64,000 bases of DNA from Rhodoplanes sp046000175 (GCF_046000175.1 NZ_JBEOMB010000002.1:108598-172597); one strand, 5' to 3'. Counted from the first letter of the stretch, positions 52,936 to 61,989 are shown. The notes: generated from the sequence alone by a model not told the origin. Translations and numbers: made by a program.

Positions 52936-53706
52936 TTGAAACTCAAGGCGTTAGGTAGCATCATCGAGTGGTCCGACTGGGATCTGACCGAGAATGATCT
53001 CTATTCGGGCATGTTTGATTACTGGGACCACTGGGAGTCCATCGATCCTCGCCTGACCTCACACTATACGGTCCTGTCGGCTGCATCCGACGCTTTTGGT
53101 CATGACATAGTCAATCTGGCAACTTTTACCCACGAAATCCTAAACTGGCTGGACCAATCCCGAATTCAGGACGCACGCAGTGTTGTCGCTGTCTCTGCAA
53201 TGACCGAAGCGTTCATGTACACCGTAAGAACCGCATGTGATGTGATAGCATCCGCGTTAGCTGAATATGCATCGGAAAAGCCGGGGCAAGTTCCCAAGAA
53301 TGGACTTCGAGATCTATTGAGTTGGTCTCAAAAAAATGAGACTCGACTTAGACCGGCCGTGACAAAAGTTCTGACATCCGATTTTGATTGGTTCTGGAAG
53401 CTGCGAAGCTTTAGAGACGCCTTGGCACATCGCGGAGCTAACGCGAACATCGCCTCAGATGGACGCCAGTTTTATTTATGGCTGTATGGGCAGCACGGAT
53501 GGATTACTCGCGAGCCGCTTCTTCCTTTGATCAATGATCAGCTCCGTAAATTACTTTCATTTGCCGACCAGTCCGCGCATGCGATAAATTTGATTATTGG
53601 AATGCCTGCAGATCGGATCAAAAGTCGCGTACTTCATGGCATCCTAATTCCTTCACTGCATGATTTATCTCGAGAAGCTCCGAACTATTCTAATCCTTCT
53701 CCGTGA
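52936..53706 (+). CDS. HEPN-like accessory protein inside the tail cluster
   Basis: A 256-residue helical protein, transcribed against the tail genes and much richer in A/T than its neighbours. Residues 160-165 read RDALAH, an Rx4H motif characteristic of HEPN ribonucleases, in a context (WKLRSFRDALAHRG) typical of such domains. The start is TTG 52936, preceded by a strong ribosome site (aaggagg, 52924-52930). No known fold is visible elsewhere. It could be a defence, abortive-infection or toxin gene carried as a moron. The HEPN call is from the motif and helical pattern only. Confidence 0.6.
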   Translation: MKLKALGSIIEWSDWDLTENDLYSGMFDYWDHWESIDPRLTSHYTVLSAASDAFGHDIVNLATFTHEILNWLDQSRIQDARSVVAVSAMTEAFMYTVRTACDVIASALAEYASEKPGQVPKNGLRDLLSWSQKNETRLRPAVTKVLTSDFDWFWKLRSFRDALAHRGANANIASDGRQFYLWLYGQHGWITREPLLPLINDQLRKLLSFADQSAHAINLIIGMPADRIKSRVLHGILIPSLHDLSREAPNYSNPSP

Positions 53707-53749
53707 CCGTTAAGACTGGTATGGAGCGTCAGATAGAGACCGCCGGCGG

Positions 53750-54217
53750 TCAGCCTGCCGGTGCCGGAAAGTCGAACGCGAAAGCGATCCGCCGTGCCCA
53801 GGCTTCGGGCAACTCGTTCTCCGCGACCGCGTGGCCCGAGTAGGCATGCACGATCGTATGCGGGCCGCTCGCGATCGCGGCGTGCTTCGCCGGACCGCGG
53901 TCCCTCATCCGGATCAGGATCAGGCATCCGAGCGGCAGGTCGCCGCCACGCCGGAGCGGCTCGGCGTCGAGCTCCGGCATGTGCCGCCGGGCGGCGTCCC
54001 GAAGCGTCTCCTCGCCGGTCTCCTCGGCCCAGTCGTGCGTGTAGGGATGCGGCGCCTCCGGCTCGGTACCGTAGAGCGCGCGCCAGATGCCGCGCACCAG
54101 GCCGAGGCAGTCGCACCCTGCCCCGCGCAGCGACGCCTGGTGCCGGTACGGCGTGCCGATCCAGGCCCGCGCCTCGGCGACGATGCGGGCGCGGTCAACC
54201 GCGGGACTGTCCGTCAT
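53750..54217 (-). CDS. NlpC/P60 tail-associated peptidase (GTA gp14-like)
   Basis: A 155-residue NlpC/P60-type cysteine peptidase that would cut peptidoglycan during tail penetration. The catalytic Cys37 is in GCDCLGLV and His112 in KHAAI. N-terminal AWIGTPYRHQAS and the compact length match phage/GTA cell-wall peptidases. It overlaps the DUF2163 gene by 23 bases. In GTA clusters it sits directly before the megatron gene; here the HEPN-like and autotransporter genes intervene. Confidence 0.9.
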   Translation of the reverse strand: MTDSPAVDRARIVAEARAWIGTPYRHQASLRGAGCDCLGLVRGIWRALYGTEPEAPHPYTHDWAEETGEETLRDAARRHMPELDAEPLRRGGDLPLGCLILIRMRDRGPAKHAAIASGPHTIVHAYSGHAVAENELPEAWARRIAFAFDFPAPAG

Positions 54218-55082
54218 TGCGGTCTCCCGTGTTGGCGTAGGCCGTGATGGCGTCGTTGCCGGGGATGAAGGGGAAGCCGCGAAAATTCGGCACGTTGCCG
54301 AAGCGGTCGCGGCAGGTGGCGAGGCTCTTGTCGCACCCGGCCGTCACCGAAAACGTGTCGCCGACCGCGATGTCGAAAGCCATCGACTCCCACAGGTCGA
54401 ACGCCACCACGGCGCCGGCGGCCGCGTGCGTCTTCACCTCCATGACGGCGCCGGCGTTCGCCCCCGACGACCACGTCACCTTGCCGCCCGTGAACCAGCC
54501 GTCCGCATAGCCGGCGAGGCCCGAGGCGGAGAAGGCGTGGTTCGCGCTCGCCCCGGTCACCGTGCCGGTGCCGCGCCAGGTCCCGGACGCGAGGTCGATC
54601 CGGCAGCGGCCGTCGCCGAGATCGGCATCGCAGCCCCGCTGATAGAGCCGGCCCCGCTCCTGATTGAGGGCGTGCGAGAGGCCGCGCATCTCGGCCTTGA
54701 AGCTGGTGCGGCCGCGCGAGACCTCGCCGATCGAGCCGGCGAACAGGATGTCGCGATCGGCGGGGTTGCTCCAGTCGACCAGCCACAGCATCAGGGCGGC
54801 GTTGTCGTAGAGCCCGCCGGCGAGGTCCGCCTCGTTGAGGTGGCTCGACTGCAGAGCGCCGGCGACGTCCATTGTGTCGATGTCGAGCGCGTTGGTCTGA
54901 TGAAGCGCCGACGCCGTCATGCCGGCGAGCGCCTCGTAGGTGACGCCGCCGAACACGAGGTCGCGGTCGTGATCGGTGAAGCCGAGCTTCGCGCCGTCGG
55001 CACGCTGCAACAGCCAGCACCGGCAGAAGGTGGTGACGCCGCTGGCGAGGTTCGCCGCCATGGTCGCGGAAAGATCGCGCAT
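54195..55082 (-). CDS. DUF2163 tail hub protein (GTA gp13-like)
   Basis: A 295-residue protein with MRDLSATMAANLASGVTTFCRCWLL at the N-terminus, GFTDHDRDLVFGGVTYEA and the Cys-rich C-terminal part (QRGCDADLGDGRCRIDL, GCDKSLATCRDRFGN). The conserved cysteines in this family are thought to bind a metal or Fe-S centre in the tail hub. ATG 55082 overlaps the DUF2460 stop as TGATG; the upstream open extension is a shadow. Confidence 0.9.
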   Translation of the reverse strand: MRDLSATMAANLASGVTTFCRCWLLQRADGAKLGFTDHDRDLVFGGVTYEALAGMTASALHQTNALDIDTMDVAGALQSSHLNEADLAGGLYDNAALMLWLVDWSNPADRDILFAGSIGEVSRGRTSFKAEMRGLSHALNQERGRLYQRGCDADLGDGRCRIDLASGTWRGTGTVTGASANHAFSASGLAGYADGWFTGGKVTWSSGANAGAVMEVKTHAAAGAVVAFDLWESMAFDIAVGDTFSVTAGCDKSLATCRDRFGNVPNFRGFPFIPGNDAITAYANTGDRNDGQSRG

Positions 55083-55723
55083 CAGATCCGCACCTCGATG
55101 AGGGGAATATCCGGGATCTCGCCGGCCTCGAACTGCGACAGGTTCACCGAGAGGAAGTCGGTGGCGAACCGCACCGGCACGTCGAACTGGAAACCCGCCG
55201 TGACGGCGGCACCGGCGCCCGGGACCCGCCCGGGCAGGAACGTCACCACGCCGGTGGTGGTGTCGACGGTGAAGTCGGAGCCCAAAACCTTCTCGGCGCC
55301 GCCGACCGCGAGGCGCACCGTGCCGGCGACCGGCTTCTTGACGACCCGGGTCCAGGACTGCGGCCCGGACGCATAGACCTTGACGAGCTGGAACACCGAT
55401 TGCGCGCCGGTCCCGGTGCCGAGCACCTGGTCGGTCGGCGCATGCGCCTGCAGCGGCGGGCCGCTCTTGTAGTCGGCCCAGTCGCGAAACCGGAACGCCC
55501 GCGCCTGTCCGAGCCGCGCCTCGAAGAACGCCAGCACGGCATGAAGATCGTCGTGCGAGCGGATGCCGTAGCCGGCGTTGTACTCGCGCCGCGAGTCCGC
55601 CCACAGGACGTTGCGCTCCTCGGCCCCGGAGGCGAGCGTCGCGATCTCGGTGCGCCGACGTGGGCCGCCGGTGACCCCGTAGGAGATGCCGGTCGGGAAC
55701 TGCACCTCGTCGAAGGCCGGCAT
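55082..55723 (-). CDS. DUF2460 distal tail protein (GTA gp12-like)
   Basis: A 213-residue protein with the family pattern FDEVQFPTGISYGVTGGPRRRTEI, FFEARLGQARAFRFRDWADYK and a C-terminal VNLSQFEAGEIPDIPLIEVR. It is a distal tail component joining the tube to the hub. It is one base from the tape-measure stop and overlaps DUF2163, keeping the GTA gene order. Confidence 0.92.
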   Translation of the reverse strand: MPAFDEVQFPTGISYGVTGGPRRRTEIATLASGAEERNVLWADSRREYNAGYGIRSHDDLHAVLAFFEARLGQARAFRFRDWADYKSGPPLQAHAPTDQVLGTGTGAQSVFQLVKVYASGPQSWTRVVKKPVAGTVRLAVGGAEKVLGSDFTVDTTTGVVTFLPGRVPGAGAAVTAGFQFDVPVRFATDFLSVNLSQFEAGEIPDIPLIEVRI

Positions 55724-55724
55724 G

Positions 55725-58157
55725 TCAGCTGTACCGCTGCGCCTGCTTCCAGGCCCGCCCGATCGTGCGGGACACCTGCCCGCGCGACTGGTTGAACTTT
55801 TGCGGCTCCGGCGCGATCACGGTGACGGGCGCGTGCACCGTGATGGTACGGGACGGCCCTGCCCCGCCCGCTGCGGCGACGCCGAGCCGGCCGTCCGGTC
55901 CCCGCCGCAGCGGCATCACGGCCTCCGGCCCGGCCTCGCCGGCGAGCCCCGTGCCGCGCGCCATCGGGAACAGGATCGGCCGGTCGATCACCCCGCCGGC
56001 CGCGAAGGGAACGACGCGGCCGTTCTCGAAGGCCGCGCCGCGTGCCGCGCCGAACAGGCTGCCGATGGTCGTCAGGTCGAATCCCCCGCCTCCGCCTCCG
56101 AGGACGCCGCTCAACCCCGACATCAGCGGCCGGAGGATGTACATCTTGATCGCCATTTCCTCGACGGCGCGCAGCACGACCTTCGAGGTGTCGACGAAGG
56201 CCTCCTTGAAGCTCTTGGTCCCCATCACGACGTCGGCGAGGCCCGACGCGATGTTGCTCTCCAGGAGACTCGACGTCTGCCGCATCACCTCGTTGAACCG
56301 CATCTGATCGGCGATCGCGTCGTTCATGTGCGACCGCCACTCGCCGCCGTAGACCTGGCGCAGCCGCGCGGCGATCTGCTGATCCGACGAGGACATGAAG
56401 GCCGTGTCGGAGTCGAACTGGATTTCGCTGCGCAGGTTCGCGACCGCCCGCAGCTGGGCGCGCCGGCCGAGCTCGGCGTTGATCTCCTTGATCCGCTCGT
56501 ACTCCGCCTGATCGAAGGCCGTGCGGGTCCGGGCCGCGTCCTGCTCCAGCTGGTGACGGGCTTGCAGGTTGGCGCGCAGCTCGGTCTGCTGCGCGATCGA
56601 TCGGTCGACCAGATCGATCTCGAGCTGCGCCGTCTCCAGCGACTGCCGGGCCTCCAGATTCCGCCGCGCCGAAAGCTCCCGCGCCCGTTCCGCCTCGGCC
56701 GCCGCCTTGCGCTCCGCCTCGGCTCGCTTCTCGTTCGCCTCGCGCAGGGCGTCGTTCCGCTTCACCCGCTCGGAGATCGCGCCGGCCTCGGCATCGGTCG
56801 CCGAGATCTGGGCCTTGCGCAGCTCCTCGTCGATTTTTCGCTCGATCGCCGTCTTGCGCAGCGCCTCCGCCTCTCGGTCGAGCGCCTGGACGACCGCGTC
56901 GATGCGGTCCTTCTGGTCGGCGTATTGCTCGCGCAACGGGCCGACGGCCGAATAGACGTCCTGGGCCGGACCGAGCCGGGTCACCGGCACGCTCTCGAAC
57001 GCATTGCCGAAGACGGCGCCCGGCGTCCGCCCCTGCAGGCGTAGCGCGTATTTCTGAAACTGCCGCTCGGCCTTGATGTCGTCGACGCTGCGCTCGTCGC
57101 TCGGCAGGGCCTTGTTCACCCGGTCCATCGCGGACGCGACGCCGTTGAGCACCTCGGCCAGTCGCAGCCCTTGCGCGATCGACTGCCCCCACCACTCGCT
57201 GCCGCGCTGCATGGCGTCGGACAGGTTCGTCCAGGCACCCGACAGCGATCCCGACCGCGCCGCGCCGGCGCCGCCGACCTGCTCGGCGACGCGCGCGAGG
57301 ATCTGGCGCTGCACCTCGGCCGACCGGCCGGTCTCGACCATGTCCTGCCAGACGACCTTCTGGGTGCGGGAGAACCGCAGCCCGGCCGCTTCGAGGGCGC
57401 CGAGCCCCTGCACCGGATCGGCGAGCGCCTGGCCCATGGCCTTCGCGGCGGTCGTGACGTCGCCGAAGCCGGATGCGCTGAGGTCGTTCGCCGCCCGCAG
57501 CGCCGCGTCGAAGGTGGCGCCGGCGATGGTACGGAACGCGAGCAGCGCCTGCGCCGCCTGCCGGCTCTCGGCGATGTTGCCGATCGAGTCGGCGAGCCGC
57601 AGCACGTCGGCCGTCGTCTTGCCCGCGGCGCCGCCCGTCATGGCGATGACGTTGTTGAGCACGACGGTCTGGTCTTCGAGCTTTCGATAGGCGGCGACCG
57701 CTTCGCCTGCGGTCCGGGTGACGATCCCGATGGCGGCGGCCGTTGCGACGAAGCCGGCGATGCCGCCGGCCAGGCCGGCCGCCGGTCCGAGCAGGCCCGA
57801 CTCCGCGATCGTCGAGCGCGCCGTCGCGGTCGCGGCGCGCCGCGCGATCTGCAGGTCGGTCAGCATCTTTTCCTGCCGGCCCTGCTCGGCCAGCATCTGA
57901 TTGTACTGCTGATAGACCCTGGCGTTGTCGGCATAACGCGATCGCAGACCGGTCAACGCCTGCTGTGCGGCCGTGACGCGCTGCGCGATCGACGACACGG
58001 CGGCATCGGTCGGTGCCGCCGCGCGTTCGAGCGTCACCGACGACGTCGCGGCCTCGCGCATCGCGCTGCCGACGTCGCGGATCCGGCGCGCCGCAGTCTC
58101 GGCGCCCGGCGTGGTGTGCACGACGGTGAGGCGCTTGATGACGTCGTCGATCGGCAT
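55725..58157 (-). CDS. Phage tail tape-measure protein
   Basis: An 810-residue protein that sets tail length and occupies the tube. It is helical with long coiled-coil stretches (about 440-540, rich in Arg/Glu/Ala), a hydrophobic segment near residue 135 (GPAAGLAGGIAGFVATAAAIGIV) and a Gly-rich C-terminus (GGVIDRPILFPMARGTGLAGEAGPEAVMPL), the typical tape-measure tail end. At this size a tail of very roughly 120 nm would be expected by the usual rule (inference). Confidence 0.9.
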   Translation of the reverse strand: MPIDDVIKRLTVVHTTPGAETAARRIRDVGSAMREAATSSVTLERAAAPTDAAVSSIAQRVTAAQQALTGLRSRYADNARVYQQYNQMLAEQGRQEKMLTDLQIARRAATATARSTIAESGLLGPAAGLAGGIAGFVATAAAIGIVTRTAGEAVAAYRKLEDQTVVLNNVIAMTGGAAGKTTADVLRLADSIGNIAESRQAAQALLAFRTIAGATFDAALRAANDLSASGFGDVTTAAKAMGQALADPVQGLGALEAAGLRFSRTQKVVWQDMVETGRSAEVQRQILARVAEQVGGAGAARSGSLSGAWTNLSDAMQRGSEWWGQSIAQGLRLAEVLNGVASAMDRVNKALPSDERSVDDIKAERQFQKYALRLQGRTPGAVFGNAFESVPVTRLGPAQDVYSAVGPLREQYADQKDRIDAVVQALDREAEALRKTAIERKIDEELRKAQISATDAEAGAISERVKRNDALREANEKRAEAERKAAAEAERARELSARRNLEARQSLETAQLEIDLVDRSIAQQTELRANLQARHQLEQDAARTRTAFDQAEYERIKEINAELGRRAQLRAVANLRSEIQFDSDTAFMSSSDQQIAARLRQVYGGEWRSHMNDAIADQMRFNEVMRQTSSLLESNIASGLADVVMGTKSFKEAFVDTSKVVLRAVEEMAIKMYILRPLMSGLSGVLGGGGGGFDLTTIGSLFGAARGAAFENGRVVPFAAGGVIDRPILFPMARGTGLAGEAGPEAVMPLRRGPDGRLGVAAAGGAGPSRTITVHAPVTVIAPEPQKFNQSRGQVSRTIGRAWKQAQRYS

Positions 58158-58166
58158 GGAACGCTC

Positions 58167-58868
58167 TCAGCGGAACGTCACGACGATGGTGGGGAACAGG
58201 AGCTGATACCGCGAGCCGGAGCGCGGCGCCGTCCGGCCGTCCTCGACGTCGGTGTAGTCGAACCGGATGATCCCATCGGCGCCGGCATGGCCCTGGGCCG
58301 CCGCCGCGACGCGCTCGTAGATGTGCGGCGGCCCCTGCCGCACGAACGGCTGTCCCTTCCGTCGCCCGGTCCGGGCGGTGCCGACCTCGAGGCGTCGGGC
58401 ATAGGGCACGCCGGCGACGAACGCATAGACCTTGCCGTCCGGGATCGCCGCACCGGCGTCGATCTCCTCGGCGCTGGCGACGCGTCTGCCATCGACGTAG
58501 AGGGTGTGGCCGCCACGATAGTCGCCGGTCACGACCGGGCTCTGGGCGATCAGCTCGGCGGCGATCCAGCGCAACAGGTCGGCCCGCTCGGGATCGACGT
58601 CGTCGCCGCCCCGCGCCGCGCCGCGGACGCGCCGGTAGAGGCTGACGACGCGCCAGATGGTCCGGGCATCCTCGATGCCGCGGAACCAGCGGGTCCGGCC
58701 GGTGATCCAGCGCTCGACGAGATAGGTTCCGAGGTCGGCGAGCTCCGGCGAGGACAGGATGACATCGACGAGCTTGCCGACGTCCTGAACGTCGTAATAG
58801 GTCTTCCGAGCCGCCAGCAAGCCCTCGATCGCGCGTCGCAGCAGCCGCTTGCGGGTCCAGGCGAACAC
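58167..58868 (-). CDS. Phage protein of unknown function in tail cluster
   Basis: A 233-residue protein located between the chaperone genes and the tape-measure gene. The C-terminal half has HTLYVDGRRVASAEEID, PYARRLEVGTARTGRRKGQPFVRQGPPHIYERVAAAA, which resembles HK97 gp10-like/neck proteins involved in tail completion. The N-terminal half is helical. The assignment is tentative. Confidence 0.6.
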   Translation of the reverse strand: MFAWTRKRLLRRAIEGLLAARKTYYDVQDVGKLVDVILSSPELADLGTYLVERWITGRTRWFRGIEDARTIWRVVSLYRRVRGAARGGDDVDPERADLLRWIAAELIAQSPVVTGDYRGGHTLYVDGRRVASAEEIDAGAAIPDGKVYAFVAGVPYARRLEVGTARTGRRKGQPFVRQGPPHIYERVAAAAQGHAGADGIIRFDYTDVEDGRTAPRSGSRYQLLFPTIVVTFR

Positions 58869-59180
58869 TCACTCGACGACGATCGTCTGCAGCCGGCGGA
58901 CGGCCTCGCGCCGGCGCTCGCTGCGCGTCCTCGCGCGCGGGATATAGGCCGCGACCTGGTGCTCGGGGAAGATCTCGCCGCGCCCCTCGTGGACGGTCCG
59001 GCCATCGACCATGACCTTGTAGGGCACCCAATCGCCGACGACGTCGTGGTTCGTCCGGTTCGCCTTGGCGAACTCGGATCCCGCGAATTTTCCGAGCGCC
59101 TCGGCGAGCAGCGCGTCCGCCGCGACCAGGCTCTCGATGTCCGCGTCTTCGAGCGGATCGATGTCGGACCGGATGCCCAT
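58869..59180 (-). CDS. Small phage protein of unknown function
   Basis: A 103-residue protein directly abutting the next gene (stop at 58869, next start 58868). It has an acidic N-terminus and an Arg-rich C-terminus (RARTRSERRREAVRRL). The middle segment (VPYKVMVDGRTVHEGRGEIFPEHQVAAYIPR) looks beta-rich. No family recognised; its position suggests a tail assembly component. Confidence 0.6.
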   Translation of the reverse strand: MGIRSDIDPLEDADIESLVAADALLAEALGKFAGSEFAKANRTNHDVVGDWVPYKVMVDGRTVHEGRGEIFPEHQVAAYIPRARTRSERRREAVRRLQTIVVE

Positions 59181-59193
59181 GGACCGCCCTCCG

Positions 59194-59984
59194 TCAGCCC
59201 TTCGACCGATCCATCACCTCGGCTCGGACAGCGCCGAGCCGCACCAGCGCCACGGCCTCGCGGGGGTCCAGGGTCACGCCGGTCAGGCGCGACCAGGCGT
59301 CGAGGCTCTGCCAGGTGACGGTGGCCGGACCGAAGCCGCCGGCGTCGAGGCCCTCGGCGATCTCGGAGAACAGCGACCACAGGTGTCGCAGTGGTTGCGG
59401 GAACGGTGGGCCTGCGAGCTCGACCGCGAGCGCACGCTGCCTCTCCTCCGTGCGGGCCCGCCTCAGCAAGCCTTCGAGGTGCTCCCGCTCGGTCGCGCCG
59501 GAGGCGTCGGCGCGCGCCAGCTCGAACTGGTGCCTCGCCCAGGCGATCAGCTCGCCGGTGAGGCCGGCATAAAATTTCGCTCGTCGACCACGTGCGACCA
59601 GGCCTGACGGCGCAGCCAGGCGAGCTCCGGCGCGGCGAACAGCGCGCGGGCCGAGGCCGGCCCGTCGAACGCATAGTCGATCGGCTCGCGGGTGACCGGA
59701 TCGACCAGGTGCCAGCCGGTGGTCAGCACCGCGAGCGTCTCGACCTGGTCGTCGATCGGATCCGGACCGGCGGCGGTCTTCTCGCCGCGCGCGAGGCGAT
59801 CGATCTCGGCCGCGGTCCGATCCTTGAACAGCTGCCGCCCGGGGCCGGAGTCCTGCGAGAGCAGATCGACATGCGCCTGCCGCCCGGCCGCATCGACGAT
59901 CGGCTGCCCGGTCGCCGGATGCCGGATGGTCATGCGGCACGGAATCGTGACGTTGGCGGCGAGGCCGCCCCAGTTTTTGATCAT
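59194..59984 (-). CDS. Tail assembly chaperone G-T product by -1 frameshift
   Basis: A long tail assembly chaperone of about 263 residues results if ribosomes slip -1 at the heptamer A AAT TTT (59571-59577, zero-frame phasing X XXY YYZ). They then continue in the overlapping frame KFYAGLTGELIAW ... EVMDRSKG to the stop at 59194. The downstream frame has no suitable start of its own. This mirrors lambda gpG/gpGT: the short form and the fusion recruit tail-tube subunits onto the tape measure. The gene lies in the expected place, between tube and tape-measure genes. Confidence 0.8.
59547..59984 (-). CDS. Tail assembly chaperone G (short form)
   Basis: A 145-residue protein starting at ATG 59984 (MIKNWGGLAANVTIPC), preceded by AGGAG. 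An in-frame ATG 75 bases upstream is less likely. It ends MPASPAS just after the slippery site at 59571-59577, so normal translation stops here and only slipped ribosomes make the long form. It is a helical chaperone-like sequence in its second half. Confidence 0.8.
   Translation of the reverse strand: MIKNWGGLAANVTIPCRMTIRHPATGQPIVDAAGRQAHVDLLSQDSGPGRQLFKDRTAAEIDRLARGEKTAAGPDPIDDQVETLAVLTTGWHLVDPVTREPIDYAFDGPASARALFAAPELAWLRRQAWSHVVDERNFMPASPAS
59571..59577 (-). promoter_or_regulatory. Slippery heptamer AAATTTT for -1 frameshift
   Basis: Minus-strand A AAT TTT is in register with the G frame (codon starts at 59576 and 59573), exactly the X XXY YYZ form. It lies 24 bases before the G stop codon (59547-59549). 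A GC-rich stretch follows that could form a stimulatory structure. Confidence 0.8.
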
Positions 59985-60131
59985 GATGCGCTCCTGTTGA
60001 GAGATCGAAGCCCGTCGATCGAAACCGCCCGGTGCGGAGCCCATGGTGGGGATGGTCATCGAGAACCGCGGCCGAGGACGACCGAATTCGCCGATCGAAG
60101 TCTCGTCGCAGCCGTCCCGCTCCGCGCTCCG

Positions 60132-60632
60132 TCACCGAGCCCGCGAACCGCTTCCGCGGTCGTCGCGACCGCTGGCGAGGGTGGCGATCCGCTCGTCGGC
60201 ACGGCGGAGGCGGCGGCACAGCTCGCGATTGATGTTCTGCAACACGATCACATAGGCCGAGAGATCCGATTTGTAGCAGGTGTAGAGGCTCGCGGCGGTC
60301 AGCTCGTACAGCACGGTCGGTTCTTCGGCGGCGACCGTCGCCGATCGATTCTGCATCTCGATCAGCGTCATCTCGCCGAAGAAATCACCGGGACCGAGCC
60401 GGGCCACGGGAATCGCCTCCCCCGTCTCCCCGATCTTCGAGACCGTGAGCGTTCCGGCGGCGACGACGAACAGCGAACGGCCGGGCTCGCCTTCTCTCAC
60501 GACCGCGGTGCCGCGGTCGGCGCGCCGCTCGATCAGCATCGCGATCAGGCGGTCGAGACCGGTCTCGGAAAGGCCCCCGAAGAACGGGGTCGCGAGCAGG
60601 AACGCCTTGAGGTCGGGCGAGCTGTCAGCCAT
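60132..60632 (-). CDS. Cyclic nucleotide-binding domain protein
   Basis: A 166-residue protein consisting of one cNMP-binding beta-barrel: FFGGLSETGLDRL, GEPGRSLFVVAAGTL, GPGDFFGEMTLIEMQNRSATVAAEE (phosphate-binding cassette) and a C-terminal helix. There is no HTH domain, so it is not a classical CRP. It stands between the tail tube gene and the chaperone genes, where no such protein is expected in a phage. It may link tail production or function to a cellular signal, or be an unrelated passenger. Confidence 0.85.
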   Translation of the reverse strand: MADSSPDLKAFLLATPFFGGLSETGLDRLIAMLIERRADRGTAVVREGEPGRSLFVVAAGTLTVSKIGETGEAIPVARLGPGDFFGEMTLIEMQNRSATVAAEEPTVLYELTAASLYTCYKSDLSAYVIVLQNINRELCRRLRRADERIATLASGRDDRGSGSRAR

Positions 60633-60768
60633 CCGTGATCACCTCCGGGGCGGCCGGGAGCGGCCGAACCATCGGCCGTTGCAGGCGGCGCCCGACGGAC
60701 GCGTCCCGCGGAACCGACCGAAGACTACCTCGAACGGTCCGGTCTTTGCGGCGCCTCGGGCGGGAGCC

Positions 60769-61989
60769 TCATACCGGATTGCTCACCTGCAGCTTCACCA
60801 TGGTGTGATCCCAGGCGCCGCCCCGGGTATCGACGCCGACCAGGTCGGCCGGCACCTGGATGGTCTGGGTCCGCGCGCCGCCCTCGCGCGACAGGGCCGA
60901 CTTCTGCACCTCGCCGAGGGTGAAGTTCGGGACGAGCAGCGACAGAAAGCCTTTCGGTTCGGCCGTCTCGTCGACCGCGAGGACGTGCAGCGCGTATGGC
61001 GTCTCCGCGTCGAAATCGAGCAGGTATTGAAGATCCTTGCGCAACGCCGTGAGGCTCATGGTGACGGCGAGCTGGCCGGGGAAGACGTCGGGCGAGAGCT
61101 TCGAGGCGATCACGTCGGTGACGCCGGGCGCGGTGTCGAGGGTGATCTCGAACGCCGTGAGGTCGACCACGTCGGTGGTGCCGACCCGGACGGTGGCGTC
61201 GGCGACCGCCATCGGCGCGCCGCCCGGGCGGACCGGGTCGGTGAAATGCGGCGCGGCGCCGCCGGTCAGCGCCCGGAAGGCGCCGGTGCCGGTCCAGGAC
61301 GGGGCGAAGACCAGCTGGCCGTTCGGCTGCATCTGGATCTGGACCGAGCCCCAGAGACAGTCCTCGAACACCTCGGAGCCGTCGATGTCGCGCTCGTGCT
61401 CCTCGATCGTGAACCAGCGCTTGAGCGGCTCCGGCGGATTGATCAGCACCCGGCCGGGACGGACGATCGCGCAGGCGGTGTCCGGGGTTGCGTTCGCCAC
61501 CAGGGTCTCGGCCGTGGTGATCTTGCTCGCCGACAGGGCGGCGATGCGGAGGTTGCGGCCGTTGTTCGCCGGCGTCGCATGATCGACGAGCCGGACCACC
61601 TCACCGGCGCGCAGCCCGAGCCCGATCGGCGATCCGCTCGCCAGCACGATCCCGTCCGCCTCGGTCGTGAGCGAGGTGAAGTCACCCTGGTCGAGGGTGA
61701 GATCGGCGGCGCTCCAGGTGCCGCGCATCACCGCCTCGAGCACCGGATCGGCGAGGCCGAGCGACCATTCGCAGGCGTAGGAGCCGCTGGTGCGCTTGCC
61801 GCCGTGGCGGCCGCGGGTGCGCATCCCGTCCGGCCGCACCTCGTTCGAGGGCGACGTCGCCTTGGTCAGCCGTCCGCCCGGCCCGCCGGTGGTGCGCAGG
61901 AGCGTCGCGCCGGCGGCGGAGGCGGCGGCGCCGAACGCCGACTGCGCCTTGAAGGCCACCCAGGCGTTCGATTGCGACTGGTAGGACAT
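60769..61989 (-). CDS. Phage tail tube protein
   Basis: A 406-residue major tail protein. Its N-terminus is MSYQSQSNAWVAFKAQSAFG. It has the two-domain beta-rich look of siphophage tube proteins: a central segment (EHERDIDGSEVFEDCLWGSVQIQ) and a C-terminal strand-rich part (FLSLLVPNFTLGEVQKSAL). It is longer than the GTA major tail protein, so the tube is not simply GTA-derived. ATG 61989 is preferred; the longer open frame upstream is a shadow of the next gene. Confidence 0.85.
   Translation of the reverse strand: MSYQSQSNAWVAFKAQSAFGAAASAAGATLLRTTGGPGGRLTKATSPSNEVRPDGMRTRGRHGGKRTSGSYACEWSLGLADPVLEAVMRGTWSAADLTLDQGDFTSLTTEADGIVLASGSPIGLGLRAGEVVRLVDHATPANNGRNLRIAALSASKITTAETLVANATPDTACAIVRPGRVLINPPEPLKRWFTIEEHERDIDGSEVFEDCLWGSVQIQMQPNGQLVFAPSWTGTGAFRALTGGAAPHFTDPVRPGGAPMAVADATVRVGTTDVVDLTAFEITLDTAPGVTDVIASKLSPDVFPGQLAVTMSLTALRKDLQYLLDFDAETPYALHVLAVDETAEPKGFLSLLVPNFTLGEVQKSALSREGGARTQTIQVPADLVGVDTRGGAWDHTMVKLQVSNPV

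Noticed and set aside
53750..61989. A standard gene transfer agent cluster
   Set aside because: The tip genes match GTA order, but the head half is absent, the tube protein is much longer than the GTA one and cargo genes interrupt the cluster.
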